DNA of 64,000 nucleotides from Candidatus Sodalis pierantonius str. SOPE. Lineage in GTDB: Bacteria > Pseudomonadota > Gammaproteobacteria > Enterobacterales > Enterobacteriaceae. Made by a program: the position numbers and the translations under genes. Below are positions 10,496-19,808 of this stretch, piece after piece. The first letter of the stretch is position 1. Every line of letters begins with the position of its first letter. Below the pieces are notes generated by a model, which saw only the letters and a program-made list of their open reading frames with translations, had not been told where the DNA came from and searched no databases. The DNA lies in contig NZ_CP006568.1 of assembly GCF_000517405.1 (NCBI RefSeq), positions 558,001 through 622,000 on the forward strand. Direction: 5' to 3'.

Positions 10496-10739
10496 GCTAG
10501 AACAACCCGTTTTTCGGATAAAACCGGCGCGCGGGGCGTCGTCGCCGCCGCGCGCCTGGGGATTGCTTAAAAATCAATCGCCTGTTCCCCGGCCGACGCG
10601 GTCAGCGGCGGCCGGATTTGCGTCGTCGTCGCCAATCTCCGGTAAGGGAAGGTGAAATTGCTGCATTTGACCATAGCGCTACTATTTATTATTCCGTAAG
10701 CTATGCCCCGTTTCATACTAGAGAAGAGGTTGGCCTTAT

Positions 10740-11219
10740 ATGGATTCACTTGTCGTACCGGATCTGGATATCCTGAGGCGCTGGCTGGAGAAGCTGAATT
10801 TATCATTCTATGAATGTGACTCTTGCCAGGCGTTGCACTTGCCGCATATGCAGAATTTCGACGGTATTTTTGATGCCAAGGTCGATCTGGTTGACAATGT
10901 CATCTTGTTTTCCGCTATGGCGGAGGTACGGCCGACGGCCCTTATCGCCCTGGTGGGGGATTTGAGCCAGATCAACGCCAGTTCGCTGACGGTGAAAGCG
11001 TTCATCGATATTCAAGACGACAACCCGCCCAAACTTGTGGCCTGCCAGGCCCTGGTCAGCGCTGCCGGGGTGACCCTCGGCCAGTTTCGCCACTTTATGC
11101 AGCAGGCGGAGGAGCAGATTTCTATGCTGATTATGGAGGCGCGCGCCAACGATCTGTTATTTATGGGCGAAGAGGACGACAGCGACGCCCATGCCCCTTC
11201 AACGCCGGTGATTCATTAA
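10740..11219 (+). CDS. ybjN: YbjN family protein
   Basis: A 159-aa cytosolic protein that starts at 10740 after GAGG and matches E. coli YbjN in length and position (rimK-ybjN-potF). Recognisable parts are LVVPDLDILRRWLEKLNLSF near the N-terminus and the acidic tail GEEDDSDA. YbjN has a fold related to type III secretion chaperones and its overexpression affects motility and stress phenotypes in E. coli; its biochemical role is not settled. It is intact here although neighbouring rimK and grxA are broken. Confidence 0.9.
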   Translation: MDSLVVPDLDILRRWLEKLNLSFYECDSCQALHLPHMQNFDGIFDAKVDLVDNVILFSAMAEVRPTALIALVGDLSQINASSLTVKAFIDIQDDNPPKLVACQALVSAAGVTLGQFRHFMQQAEEQISMLIMEARANDLLFMGEEDDSDAHAPSTPVIH

Positions 11220-11680
11220 GCCGCCTCTGGTCCGCGCGCCCGGCATTCCTCATGGTTTGCCGCGTCATGGCCGATGGCCACATCGGCCGCGCCAAGGTGT
11301 TATCCTGCCGATCGCAAGCGTCGTATGCCTTTATACTGCATAAGGGATATTATGCGCTATTTTATTTGCCTTTCGCCGGCCGGTTACACCCGAAAATGCG
11401 GGGAAATGCATAATTAATCATTTAAAGTCGTTTTTTACGCCGAATACTGGCGCGGGAACGCCTGTACGGTTATGCTGGCGATCGGCTTTGTGGACGCCTG
11501 ACGCGGGAGGTTAGCGCGTGCAACCGCGGCGCTACCTCGTGCAAGCCACCGGCCGTTGTGCGGCGGGTTCACCGCACAGGCCACCCTTGAATGCCGGGAT
11601 CGCGCTTATTGCCAATCGGCGGGATCGGTGCAGCGACATTAACGCCGCCTTTAGATGAAGGTTTAGGGAGGAAGTAACGG
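11220..11680. other. Intergenic region upstream of the pot operon
   Basis: About 460 bp with no supported ORF. It should carry the potFGHI promoter. The only clear element is the potF ribosome site AGGGAGG just before 11681. I could not identify a convincing -35/-10 pair by eye. Confidence 0.5.
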
Positions 11681-12790
11681 ATGTTCACCCAACGTCAAAC
11701 ATGGCTTACTGGTGCGATTGCCGGCTTACTGATGGCCGTTTCCGCCTCTGCGTTCGCGGAGCAGAAAACGCTGCACGTGTATAATTGGTCGGACTATATC
11801 GGGCCGAATACGGTGCCTGATTTTGAAAAGAAAACCGGCATCAAGGTGGTCTATGACGTTTTCGATTCCAATGAGGTGCTGGAAGGGAAACTTATGGCTG
11901 GCAGCACCGGCTTCGATATCGTTGTGCCCTCCGCCAGTTTCCTGGAGCGCCAGCTGTCGGCCGGGGTATTCCAGCCGCTGGATAAGAGCAAACTGCCCAA
12001 TTACAAAAACCTCGACCCGGAGTTGCTCAAGCTTATCAGCCGCCACGATCCCGATAATAAATATGCCGTTCCCTATATGTGGGCTACCACCGGCATCGGC
12101 TATAACGTCGATAAGGTGAAGGCGGTGCTGAGCAAAGATGCGCCGGTTAACAGCTGGGATCTGGTGTTCAAGCCGGAGAACCTGGAGAAGCTGAAAAGTT
12201 GCGGCGTCTCGTTCCTCGACGCCCCTTCCGAGATTTACGCAACGGTGCTCAACTACTTGGGTAAAGACCCCAACAGCGACAACGCTGCTGATTACACCGG
12301 GCCGGCCACCGATTTGCTGCTGAAACTGCGGCCGAGCATTTGCTACTTCCACTCCTCGCAGTACATTAACGATCTGGCCAACGGTGATATTTGCGGCGCC
12401 ATCGGTTGGGCAGGTGATGTTATGCAGGCCACCAACCGGGCCAAGGAAGCGAAAAACGGCGTTAATATCGCCTATTCAATTCCGAAAGAGGGGGCGCAGG
12501 CGTTCTTTGACGTGCTGGCTATTCCGGCGGACGCCAAAAACCTCGATGAAGCCTACCAGTTCATCAACTATCTGCTGGAGCCGCAGGTCATTGCCGACGC
12601 CAGCAATCAGATTTTCTACGCTAACGGCAATAAAGCGGCCACGGCGCTGGTAAACCCGGAAGTGCGTGACAACCCAGGTATTTACCCGCCGGCGGAGGTG
12701 CGCGCTAAACTGTTTACCCTGAAAGTGCAGCCGCCGAAAATCGACCGTGTGATTACCCGCTCCTGGACGAAAGTAAAAAGCGGCAAATAA
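11681..12790 (+). CDS. potF: Putrescine-binding periplasmic protein PotF
   Basis: The soluble receptor of the PotFGHI putrescine ABC importer. 369 aa with a signal peptide ending at ASAFA/EQ (about residue 26), followed by LHVYNWSDYIGPNTV, the start of the polyamine-binding fold. Further family landmarks are VVPSASFLERQL and AIGWAGDVMQA. It has a strong ribosome site (AGGGAGGAAG) 8 bases before ATG. No lesion is seen. First gene of potFGHI, separated from potG by about 120 bp containing a hairpin. Confidence 0.97.
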   Translation: MFTQRQTWLTGAIAGLLMAVSASAFAEQKTLHVYNWSDYIGPNTVPDFEKKTGIKVVYDVFDSNEVLEGKLMAGSTGFDIVVPSASFLERQLSAGVFQPLDKSKLPNYKNLDPELLKLISRHDPDNKYAVPYMWATTGIGYNVDKVKAVLSKDAPVNSWDLVFKPENLEKLKSCGVSFLDAPSEIYATVLNYLGKDPNSDNAADYTGPATDLLLKLRPSICYFHSSQYINDLANGDICGAIGWAGDVMQATNRAKEAKNGVNIAYSIPKEGAQAFFDVLAIPADAKNLDEAYQFINYLLEPQVIADASNQIFYANGNKAATALVNPEVRDNPGIYPPAEVRAKLFTLKVQPPKIDRVITRSWTKVKSGK

Positions 12791-12822
12791 CCCGGCGAAT
12801 TACGCTACGCTTACCTTAACCG

Positions 12823-12845
12823 ACAGGCGGCTCACCCCCGCCTGT
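12823..12845 (+). other. Intra-operon hairpin between potF and potG
   Basis: The perfect 8-bp inverted repeat ACAGGCGG/CCGCCTGT has a 7-nt loop and no following T-run. Such stems between a binding-protein gene and downstream permease genes often stabilise the upstream mRNA, giving more receptor than membrane parts. That role is inference. Confidence 0.55.
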
Positions 12846-12910
12846 TATGCTTTGTTCGCGGCAATGCGCCGGCCGAGCCGGTCCGCTGTCCCCGCCGATA
12901 CCGGAGAGTG

Positions 12911-14053
12911 ATGTTAGTGAACGATGCACTACCCCGTCCGCCGTCCAACAGCGCCCGCAAAATGGTGACGCCTTTGCTGGAAATCCGCAATCTGACCAAA
13001 AACTTTGACGGACAGATGGCGGTGGATGATGTCAGTCTGACTATCTATAAAGGGGAGATGTTCGCCCTGTTGGGGGCTTCCGGCTGCGGCAAATCCACTC
13101 TACTGCGGATACTGGCGGGATTCGAGACGCCGACCCACGGCGCCATTGTTCTTGATGGCCAGGACCTCTCCCATACGCCGCCCTATCAGCGTCCGATCAA
13201 TATGATGTTCCAATCCTATGCGCTGTTCCCCCACATGACGGTTGAGCAGAATATTGCCTTCGGCCTGAAACAGGACAAGCTGCCGCGCGCGGAGATAAAA
13301 CAGCGGGTGGATGAGATGTTGGCGATGGTGCATATGCAGGAATACGCGGCGCGTAAACCCCATCAGCTGTCCGGCGGCCAGCGGCAACGGGTGGCGCTGG
13401 CGCGCAGCCTGGCCAAACGGCCCAAGTTGCTGCTGCTGGATGAACCGATGGGCGCGCTGGATAAGAAACTGCGCGATCGCATGCAGCTGGAAGTGGTGGA
13501 TATTCTCGAACGGGTCGGCGTGACCTGCGTCATGGTCACCCACGATCAGGAAGAAGCGATGACCATGGCGGGCCGTATCGCCATCATGAACCGCGGCAAG
13601 TTTGTGCAAATCGGCGAGCCGGAGGAAATTTATGAGCACCCCAACAGCCGGTTCAGCGCCGAATTCATCGGCTCGGTAAATATGTTCGAGGGGTTGCTTA
13701 AAGCGCGTTCCGACAACGCGCTGATTTTGCAAAGCCCGGGCCTGCTGTCTCCGCTTCGGGTCAATACCGATGTTTCGGTGGTGGACGGCGTGCCGGTTCA
13801 CGTGGCGCTGCGGCCGGAAAAAATTATGCTGTGCGAGGGCGCGCCGGCGGACGGCTGCAACTTCGCCGTCGGGGAAGTGATCAATATCGCCTACTTGGGG
13901 GATTTGTCCATTTACCACGTCCGTCTGAACAGCGGGCAGATTATCAGCGCCCAGCTGACCAATGCCCACCGTTACCGCAAGGGCACGCCCACCTGGGGCG
14001 ACCAGGTAAACCTGTGCTGGGATGCGGACAGCTGTATTGTGCTTACCGTATAG
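12911..14053 (+). CDS. potG: Putrescine ABC importer ATPase PotG
   Basis: The cytoplasmic ATPase of the PotFGHI importer. It has Walker A GASGCGKST (about residues 55-63), the Q-loop region MMFQSYALFPHMT, signature LSGGQRQR, Walker B LLLLDEP and the switch His in VMVTHDQEEAM. A C-terminal TOBE-like domain contains VALRPEKIMLCEG. 380 aa from ATG 12911, which sits 4-5 bases after GGAG; an in-frame GTG at 12908 and another at 12917 are alternatives. The latter corresponds to the E. coli start. Intact. Confidence 0.97.
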   Translation: MLVNDALPRPPSNSARKMVTPLLEIRNLTKNFDGQMAVDDVSLTIYKGEMFALLGASGCGKSTLLRILAGFETPTHGAIVLDGQDLSHTPPYQRPINMMFQSYALFPHMTVEQNIAFGLKQDKLPRAEIKQRVDEMLAMVHMQEYAARKPHQLSGGQRQRVALARSLAKRPKLLLLDEPMGALDKKLRDRMQLEVVDILERVGVTCVMVTHDQEEAMTMAGRIAIMNRGKFVQIGEPEEIYEHPNSRFSAEFIGSVNMFEGLLKARSDNALILQSPGLLSPLRVNTDVSVVDGVPVHVALRPEKIMLCEGAPADGCNFAVGEVINIAYLGDLSIYHVRLNSGQIISAQLTNAHRYRKGTPTWGDQVNLCWDADSCIVLTV

Positions 14054-14067
14054 GGGAGGGGAATTGT

Positions 14068-15027
14068 ATGTCCAACGCCAACCCTAAATCGCCGACCGGC
14101 GGCGCGCGGCGCGTGGTGATCCCGGGCCTGTTGACGCGCTTGCAGATGGCCCACGGCCGCAAGGCGGTGATTCTCCTGCCGTACCTGTGGCTGCTGCTGC
14201 TGTTTATGTTGCCGTTTTTGATTGTATTTAAAATCAGTCTGGCCGAAATGGCACGCGTCATTCCGCCCTATACCGATCTGGTTGCGTGGCTGGACGGTAC
14301 GCTGACCGTTTCGCTCAATCTCGCCAATTTCATGCAGCTGCTGGACGATCCGCTCTACATCGAAGCCTATCTGCAATCCCTGCAAGTCGCGGCGGTGTCG
14401 ACCTTTTTTTGCCTGCTGCTGGGCTATCCCATGGCCTGGGCGGTGGCGCACAGCCGGGCATCGACGCGTAATATTTTGCTGCTGCTGGTGATTTTACCCT
14501 CCTGGACCTCGTTTCTGATTCGGGTCTATGCCTGGATGGGCATTTTGAAAAATAACGGCGTGCTGAATAATGTGTTGATGTGGCTTGGGGTTATCGACCA
14601 ACCGCTGGTCATTTTGCACACCAATCTGGCGGTGTATATTGGCGTGGTATACGCCTATTTGCCCTTTATGATCCTGCCTATCTATACCGCGCTGACCCGC
14701 CTGGATTATTCGCTGGTGGAAGCTTCGCTAGACCTGGGCGCGCGGCCGCTGAAAACTTTTTTCCAGGTTATTGTGCCGCTCACCAAAGGCGGCATTATCG
14801 CCGGTTCGATGCTGGTCTTCATTCCGGCGGTGGGGGAGTATGTGATCCCCGAGCTGCTCGGCGGGCCCGACAGTATTATGATCGGACGGATCTTGTGGCA
14901 GGAGTTTTTCAATAACCGCGATTGGCCGGTGGCTTCGGCGGTGGCGGTGGTGATGTTGGTGCTGCTGATAGCGCCCATCATGTGGTTCCATAAACATCAG
15001 AACAAAGCCATGGGGGATCAGCGATGA
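14068..15027 (+). CDS. potH: Putrescine ABC importer permease PotH
   Basis: Inner-membrane permease subunit of PotFGHI. 319 aa with about six hydrophobic segments, the first being LPYLWLLLLFMLPFLIVFKI. The EAA cytoplasmic loop is visible as SLVEASLDLGARPLKTF. It starts at ATG 14068 after GGGGAGGGG and overlaps potI by 4 bp (ATGA). A longer upstream open frame overlaps potG and is not used. Confidence 0.96.
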   Translation: MSNANPKSPTGGARRVVIPGLLTRLQMAHGRKAVILLPYLWLLLLFMLPFLIVFKISLAEMARVIPPYTDLVAWLDGTLTVSLNLANFMQLLDDPLYIEAYLQSLQVAAVSTFFCLLLGYPMAWAVAHSRASTRNILLLLVILPSWTSFLIRVYAWMGILKNNGVLNNVLMWLGVIDQPLVILHTNLAVYIGVVYAYLPFMILPIYTALTRLDYSLVEASLDLGARPLKTFFQVIVPLTKGGIIAGSMLVFIPAVGEYVIPELLGGPDSIMIGRILWQEFFNNRDWPVASAVAVVMLVLLIAPIMWFHKHQNKAMGDQR

Positions 15028-15869
15028 ATCAGTTACCGGTGGTCCGTTCGCCCTGGCGCATCGTGATCTTGCTGGTGGGCTACACCTTTCTCTACGCGCC
15101 GATGCTGATGCTGGTGATTTATTCCTTCAACAGCTCGCGGCTGGTCACGGTCTGGGCCGGCTGGTCCACCCAGTGGTACCTCGTGCTGGTGCATGACAAC
15201 GCGATGATTAGCGCCGTGACGCTGAGTATGACCCTGGCGGCGTCGACCGCCACCATGGCGGCGGTGCTGGGGACCCTGGCGGCGGTGGTGATCGTCCGCT
15301 TCGGCCGTTTTCGCGGCGCCGGCGGGTTTGCCTTTATGCTGACCGCGCCGCTGGTGATGCCGGACGTGATAACCGGTCTGTCCCTGCTGCTGCTGTTTGT
15401 GGCGCTGGGGCACGCGATAGGCTGGCCCGCCGAGCGCGGTATGTTTACCATCTGGCTGGCGCATGTCACCTTTTGCACCGCGTATGTGGCGGTGGTGGTG
15501 AACTCGCGCTTGCGCGAGCTGGATCAGTCGATTGAAGAGGCGGCGATGGATTTGGGCGCGACCCCGGTGAAAGTGTTTTTCATCATTACGCTGCCGATGA
15601 TCGCCCCGGTCATCATCTCCGGCTGGCTTCTGGCGTTTACCCTGTCCCTTGACGATTTGGTTATCGCCAGTTTCGTCGCCGGTCCCGGCTCCACCACGCT
15701 GCCGATGCTGGTTTTCTCCAGCGTGCGCATGGGGGTCAATCCGGAGATTAATGCGTTGGCCACGCTCATCCTGGCGGTGGTGGGGGTGATAGGCCTTATT
15801 GCCTGGTGGCTTATGTCCCGGAAGGAAAAACAGCATCAGCGCGATCGTCAACGCGCCGCGCGTGGCTGA
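15024..15869 (+). CDS. potI: Putrescine ABC importer permease PotI
   Basis: Second membrane subunit of PotFGHI, 281 aa, translationally coupled to potH by an ATGA overlap. Hydrophobic helices include VILLVGYTFLYAPMLMLVIY. The EAA loop reads SIEEAAMDLGATPVKVFF, followed by DDLVIASFVAGPGSTTLPM. The complete potFGHI operon is intact in an otherwise decaying neighbourhood, which suggests retained putrescine uptake. Confidence 0.96.
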   Translation: MNQLPVVRSPWRIVILLVGYTFLYAPMLMLVIYSFNSSRLVTVWAGWSTQWYLVLVHDNAMISAVTLSMTLAASTATMAAVLGTLAAVVIVRFGRFRGAGGFAFMLTAPLVMPDVITGLSLLLLFVALGHAIGWPAERGMFTIWLAHVTFCTAYVAVVVNSRLRELDQSIEEAAMDLGATPVKVFFIITLPMIAPVIISGWLLAFTLSLDDLVIASFVAGPGSTTLPMLVFSSVRMGVNPEINALATLILAVVGVIGLIAWWLMSRKEKQHQRDRQRAARG

Positions 15870-15939
15870 TAAACGGAATCGTTGCTAATCTTAGGGAGTG
15901 CGCCGGCGGCAAACGGCGCGAGCGTGAAGGAGAGAGGCG

Positions 15940-16436
15940 ATGTCGGAGATACTGAGAAACAGCACCACCGTTGGCGCCCGTCCCCGGGTTCGGGTGCCCA
16001 TCGGCGCGCCGGTGGCGGTGATGATAGCCGGGATCGCGCTGATTACCATTCGTTGTCTGGACGTGGTGGTGCTGTTTAATGCGTTTGGCGTCAACGGGAT
16101 GCACAGTTTTGTCAGCAACAGCAGCCGCGCTTGGGATCTGACCGGCCTCTTCCTGGCCAGCCTGACCATGGTATTCATCGAAATCCGCTGCGGCTTTGGT
16201 GTCTGCGCGCCGTGCCCTGGACCCGCTGGTGCTATTTAGGCTGCCAGATTATAAGCGCCCTCTATCTGTTTTTCGCCACCTGGCGGGGGTTTTATCCGGA
16301 AATGTTTATGCTGCCGGGCGACAGCGCCGGGCAAATCAGCTATGAGGTGTTGATGCTGAAATTGCCGGATCTGCTGATTATCGCGCTGCTGTTCGGTGCC
16401 CCGTCCAGCCACCGTTTTTTCGCCCGCCGTAGATGA
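15940..16436 (+). pseudogene. ybjO: Inner-membrane protein YbjO, frameshifted
   Basis: A predicted inner-membrane protein of unknown role encoded after potI as in E. coli. Starts at ATG 15940 behind GGAGAGAGG with hydrophobic segment VAVMIAGIALITIRCLDVVV. The frame breaks near 16198 after VFIEIRCGF. In another frame the protein resumes with LRAVPWTRWCYLGCQI and LMLKLPDLLIIALLFGAP and ends in FFARRR. Combined length fits E. coli YbjO. Confidence 0.85.
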
Positions 16437-16498
16437 TTTGACGCGAGGGCGGTGCTACAATGCGCCCCCGTTCCGCCTGCCAATATCCGAAACCGCCC

Positions 16499-17522
16499 AT
16501 GCATTGCGAACTTTTCACCTCCGAACGCTGCCGCTCTTGCCAGTGGCTTGCCATGCCCTATGGCCAGCAGCTCGCGGAAAAACAGCGCCGGCTGGCCGCG
16601 CTGTTGCCTGCCGTGCCCGACGACGGTTGGCAGCCGGCGATGGGCTCCGCGCCGCAGGGGATGCGCAATAAAGCCAAAATGGTGGTGAGCGGCAGCGTTG
16701 AGCGGCCGCTGCTGGGCATTGCCGATGGCGGGGTGGACTTGTGCGCCTGCCCGCTCTATCCGGCCAGTTTCGCGCCGGTGTTCGCCGTTGTGAAACAGTT
16801 TTTCCCGCGCGCGGGGCTGACGCCTTACCATGTGGCGCGTCGGTGCGGCGAACTGAAATTCCTGCTGTTGACCGAGAGCCGCCATGATGGCGCGATGATG
16901 CTGCGCTTTGTGCTGCGTTCCGAGGCCAAGCTGGCGCAGTTACGCGCGGCCTTGCCCTGGCTACAGGCGCGCTTGCCGCAGCTGCGGGTCATTTCGGTCA
17001 ACCTACAGCCGGTACCGATGGCGGTCCTCGAAGGGGAGCGGGAAATCGTGCTGACGCCGGACCGTGCGCTGGAGGAGCGGCTTAACCAGGTGCCGCTGTA
17101 TATACGGCCGAAGAGCTTCTTCCAGACCAACCCACAGGTCGCCGCCGGCCTGTACGCTACCGCCCGCGATTGGGTCGCCGCGCTGCCGGTGACGCGGTTT
17201 TGGAATCTGTTTTGCGGCGTGGGCGGCTTCGGTCTGCACCTTTGCCGTCCCGGCATGCAGCTGACCGGCATAGAAATTAGCGCGGAGGCCATCGCCAGCG
17301 CACGCCAGTCGGCACATCAATTAGGGTTGGAGCAGGTCTCGTTTCAGGCGCTGGATCCTGTACTCCAGCTGCCAGGCCGCGACGCTGGTGCGGGATCTCG
17401 GCGAGCTGGAGGATTACCGGGTGTGCCGCGTCCGGCTATTCGATATGTTTCCTCATACCGCTCATTATGAAACGCTGGTGCTGCTGGAGCGCCGCGCGGC
17501 GACGCCGGTAGCGGCAGGCTAA
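16499..17522 (+). pseudogene. rlmC: 23S rRNA (uracil-747-C5)-methyltransferase RlmC with internal deletion
   Basis: A SAM-dependent rRNA methyltransferase with an iron-sulfur cluster. The start MHCELFTSERCRSCQW carries the N-terminal Cys ligands, with a later CACPLYP. The SAM motif LFCGVGGFGLHL is present. After VSFQALD (about 17355) roughly 40 codons are missing and the frame shifts. The gene resumes with YSSCQAATLVRDL, which contains the catalytic Cys, and ends in PHTAHYETLVLLE. The lost segment includes the conserved NPPR motif, so activity should be abolished. Confidence 0.92.
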
Positions 17523-17543
17523 GTCCGCGGCCGCCCGCCAGTG

Positions 17544-18011
17544 TCAGAGGCGGTCTGGCCGTATCCCCTTAACGCGGTGCGGCCAGCGCGCCGGCCGCTC
17601 CAGCGTGCGCATCAGCAGCGTCAACACACCGTTGACGCACAGATAGATAATCCCCGCCGCGCCGAACACCATCACGTCATAGGTCCGGCCATAAAGCAGC
17701 TGACTCTGTCCCATCATGTCCATCAGGGTAATGGTATAGGCCAGCGAGGTGCTTTTGAACACCAGCACCACTTCGTTGGAGTAAGAGGAGAGGGCGCGCT
17801 TGATGGCAAACGGCATCAGCAGCCGCAGCGACTGGAACCGACTCATGCCCAGCGCCGCACAGGACTGCCACTGACCATCAGGAATGGCGCGCATCGCGCC
17901 GGCAAACAATTGCGTGCTGTAGGCCGCGCTGTTAAGCGCCAGCGCCACCATGGCGCATAACCAGGGCTGTGACAGTAGCGACCAGAGCCAGGGGATGGCG
18001 CACAGGGAGGC
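17544..18011 (-). pseudogene. artM: Arginine ABC importer permease ArtM, N-terminally truncated
   Basis: C-terminal ~155 residues of the membrane permease ArtM. Clear landmarks are ALNSAAYSTQLFAGAMRAI, EGQWQSC-like DGQWQSCAALGM, SSYSNEVVLVFKSTSLAYT and YGRTYDVMVFGAAGIIYL. Upstream, homology persists through IPWLWSLLSQPWLCAM to about 18011, then stops with a nonsense codon. The first membrane helices are missing. artJ, which separates rlmC and artM in E. coli, is absent, and the rest of the art operon is missing to the right. Confidence 0.92.
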
Positions 18012-18096
18012 AGATTACTCCTTTTTTATAAATATAACTTATTTATATTTATTTATATTCACAATAAAAGATCCACAAAATGACATCATCTTGGTG

Positions 18097-18228
18097 CTAG
18101 TAGCCAATTTTATGGCTTTTCATGGGCAATCCCTCTTCCACGGAATCACCACGTAAAGCCTCATTCCGCACGTTACGCCAGTCGATTTCGTCACGTGACT
18201 GACGGCTCTGCTGTGGGGTGGCAAGCAT
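18097..18228 (-). CDS. Short hypothetical ORF (43 aa)
   Basis: A 43-codon frame beginning MLATPQQSRQSRDEIDWR and ending HKIGY. It is hydrophilic and contains several Arg and acidic residues. No good Shine-Dalgarno was seen and I do not recognise the sequence. It may be the end of an eroded phage gene. Low confidence that it is expressed. Confidence 0.25.
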   Translation of the reverse strand: MLATPQQSRQSRDEIDWRNVRNEALRGDSVEEGLPMKSHKIGY

Positions 18229-18333
18229 TTCTGGACTCTCAGGGGGAACGATGGATTAGCCGGAAGCCCTTTACTGGCGCGGCTTACAGCCATTTTAAGG
18301 ATTTTGGACTCGTCGCAAAAAAATGAGCGAAAA

Positions 18334-18414
18334 ATGAGTTTTTTGCACTATATTCTGGACTGGATTGGTCGTGGTTTGAGTAAGTTTGAAAGCCGTTTAA
18401 ACAGTTTCAATTAA
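18334..18414 (+). CDS. Tiny amphipathic ORF (26 aa)
   Basis: The frame MSFLHYILDWIGRGLSKFES plus six residues would form one amphipathic helix with a basic tail. Its ATG overlaps the stop of an even shorter frame (Met-Ser-Glu-Lys, ATGA overlap). It resembles small membrane-active peptides in general properties only. Not recognised; could be chance. Confidence 0.2.
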   Translation: MSFLHYILDWIGRGLSKFESRLNSFN

Positions 18415-18493
18415 CGATTTTGTTGATAAACATACTCAATGCATTTATATTTTATATATTTCAACGGCTCTTTTGCTATAGTTTGTTAGGATT

Positions 18494-19808
18494 GACCCTG
18501 TACACGATTCTGTGTAAATGCCTTTTCTCAGAAGTGACCGTCCAGGCGGTCACCGAACTCGATAATAAAGCGGCTCATTGCCATGCGCCAGTCCCTCAAA
18601 GGCATTGTCCATTTCTGTGAGGCCGCCTGTATCGCCAGCCACACCACCTTTTTCACTGCGTCGTCGGTCGGGAACACCTTGCGCTTTTTGATGGCATGCC
18701 GGATCACGCTGTTTAACGACTCGATGGCGTTGGTCGTGTAGATCACCTTGCGGATGTCCGTTGGGTAGGCAAAGAACGTGGCCAGATTGGCCCAGTTTGC
18801 CTGCCAGCTTCGACTTATTTGCGGGTAGCGGATATCCCAGGCACTGGAGAACGCTTCCAGCGCCTGCAAGCCGGCTTCTTCCGTAGGGGCCTGATAGATA
18901 GCTTTCAGGTCGCGGGTGACGGCCTTGTAGTCCTTCCAGGAGACGAACCGCAGGCTGTTGCGCACCATATGCACGATACACAGCTGGAGCCGCGCCTCCG
19001 GATACACCGCGTTAATAGCGTCAGGGAAACCTTTCAGCCCGTCTACGCAGGCGATAAGGATATCGTTCAGGCCGCGGTTTTTCAGCTCTGTCAGCACGTT
19101 CAGCCAGAACTTTGTGCCTTCATTTTCGGCCAGCCACATACCTAGCAACTCTTTCTGGCCTTCGATGTTGATGCCCAGCGCCAGGAACACAGATTTGTTG
19201 ATGATACGGCTGTCCAGCCGGACTTTTAGAACGATACAGTCAAGATAAACAATGGGATAGACTGCATCCAGAGGCCGGTTTTGCCATTCGAAAACCTGCT
19301 CCATGACCGCATCGGTGACCTTTGAGACCAGCGCCGGCGAGACATCGGCGTCATACAGCTCTTTGAACGCGGCGGCGATCTCGCGGGTGGTCATCCCTTT
19401 GGCGTGCAACGATAAAATCTGGTTATCCATCCCGGTAATCCGGGTCTGGTTCTTCTTCACCAGTTGCGGTTCAAAGGAACCATCACGATCGCGCGGAGTA
19501 CGCAGCGCCAGCGGGCCATCGCCAGTGGTAACGGTTTTTGTGGAATAGCCGTTGCGGGCGTTGGTCTCCGGTTTAGGCTGATTTTTATCGTAGCCGAGAT
19601 GATGGGTCATTTCGGCATTGAGAGTTGCTTCGACGCTGATTTTTTTCAGCAGCCGATCGAAGTGACTGAGATCTTCAGGGGTTTTGAGATTTTTGGCCAG
19701 TTCGTTAGCCAGAGCCTGCAACTGTTTTTCGTCCATAAATTAACCTGTTTTTGATGTTGGATTGAACATATCAAAATCAGGCAAATACACAAATTTCTAA
19801 ACAGGCTT
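18494..19808 (-). mobile_element. IS256-family insertion sequence, copy B (1315 bp, no target duplication)
   Basis: Same length and ends as the copy at 1259-2573. The flanking 9-mers differ (GTTAGGATT on the left, ACCACTGAG on the right). The left flank is chromosome-side DNA and the right flank is the interior of a phage tail-fibre gene. This arrangement suggests a deletion between two IS copies or an adjacent deletion after insertion. Confidence 0.95.
18528..19736 (-). CDS. IS256-family transposase, intact
   Basis: 402-aa mutator-type DDE transposase. Candidate catalytic residues are Asp166 (VYLDCIVLK), Asp232 (IACVDGLKGF) and Glu339 (TTNAIESLN). The N-terminal half has the helix-turn-helix-like region GMTTREIAAAFKELY. 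It starts ~70 bp inside the right end and is uninterrupted. Differs from the copy at 42046-43254 by only a few residues. It could mobilise all three copies. Confidence 0.95.
   Translation of the reverse strand: MDEKQLQALANELAKNLKTPEDLSHFDRLLKKISVEATLNAEMTHHLGYDKNQPKPETNARNGYSTKTVTTGDGPLALRTPRDRDGSFEPQLVKKNQTRITGMDNQILSLHAKGMTTREIAAAFKELYDADVSPALVSKVTDAVMEQVFEWQNRPLDAVYPIVYLDCIVLKVRLDSRIINKSVFLALGINIEGQKELLGMWLAENEGTKFWLNVLTELKNRGLNDILIACVDGLKGFPDAINAVYPEARLQLCIVHMVRNSLRFVSWKDYKAVTRDLKAIYQAPTEEAGLQALEAFSSAWDIRYPQISRSWQANWANLATFFAYPTDIRKVIYTTNAIESLNSVIRHAIKKRKVFPTDDAVKKVVWLAIQAASQKWTMPLRDWRMAMSRFIIEFGDRLDGHF

Larger units (their letters stand above)
18012..18493. other. Junction segment between truncated artM and the prophage-side IS
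   Basis: About 480 bp, very AT-rich at both ends. It contains two tiny frames listed separately and no other recognisable gene. It lies where chromosome gives way to prophage, so it may be a remnant of the prophage end or of the art operon. I could not identify an attachment site. Confidence 0.4.

Noticed and set aside
13100..13969. 289-codon open frame antisense to potG
   Set aside because: High-GC codon bias of potG keeps the opposite frame open. His/Gln-rich product typical of antisense shadows.
15033..15851. 272-codon open frame antisense to potI
   Set aside because: His/Arg-rich shadow of a membrane protein gene; no independent support.
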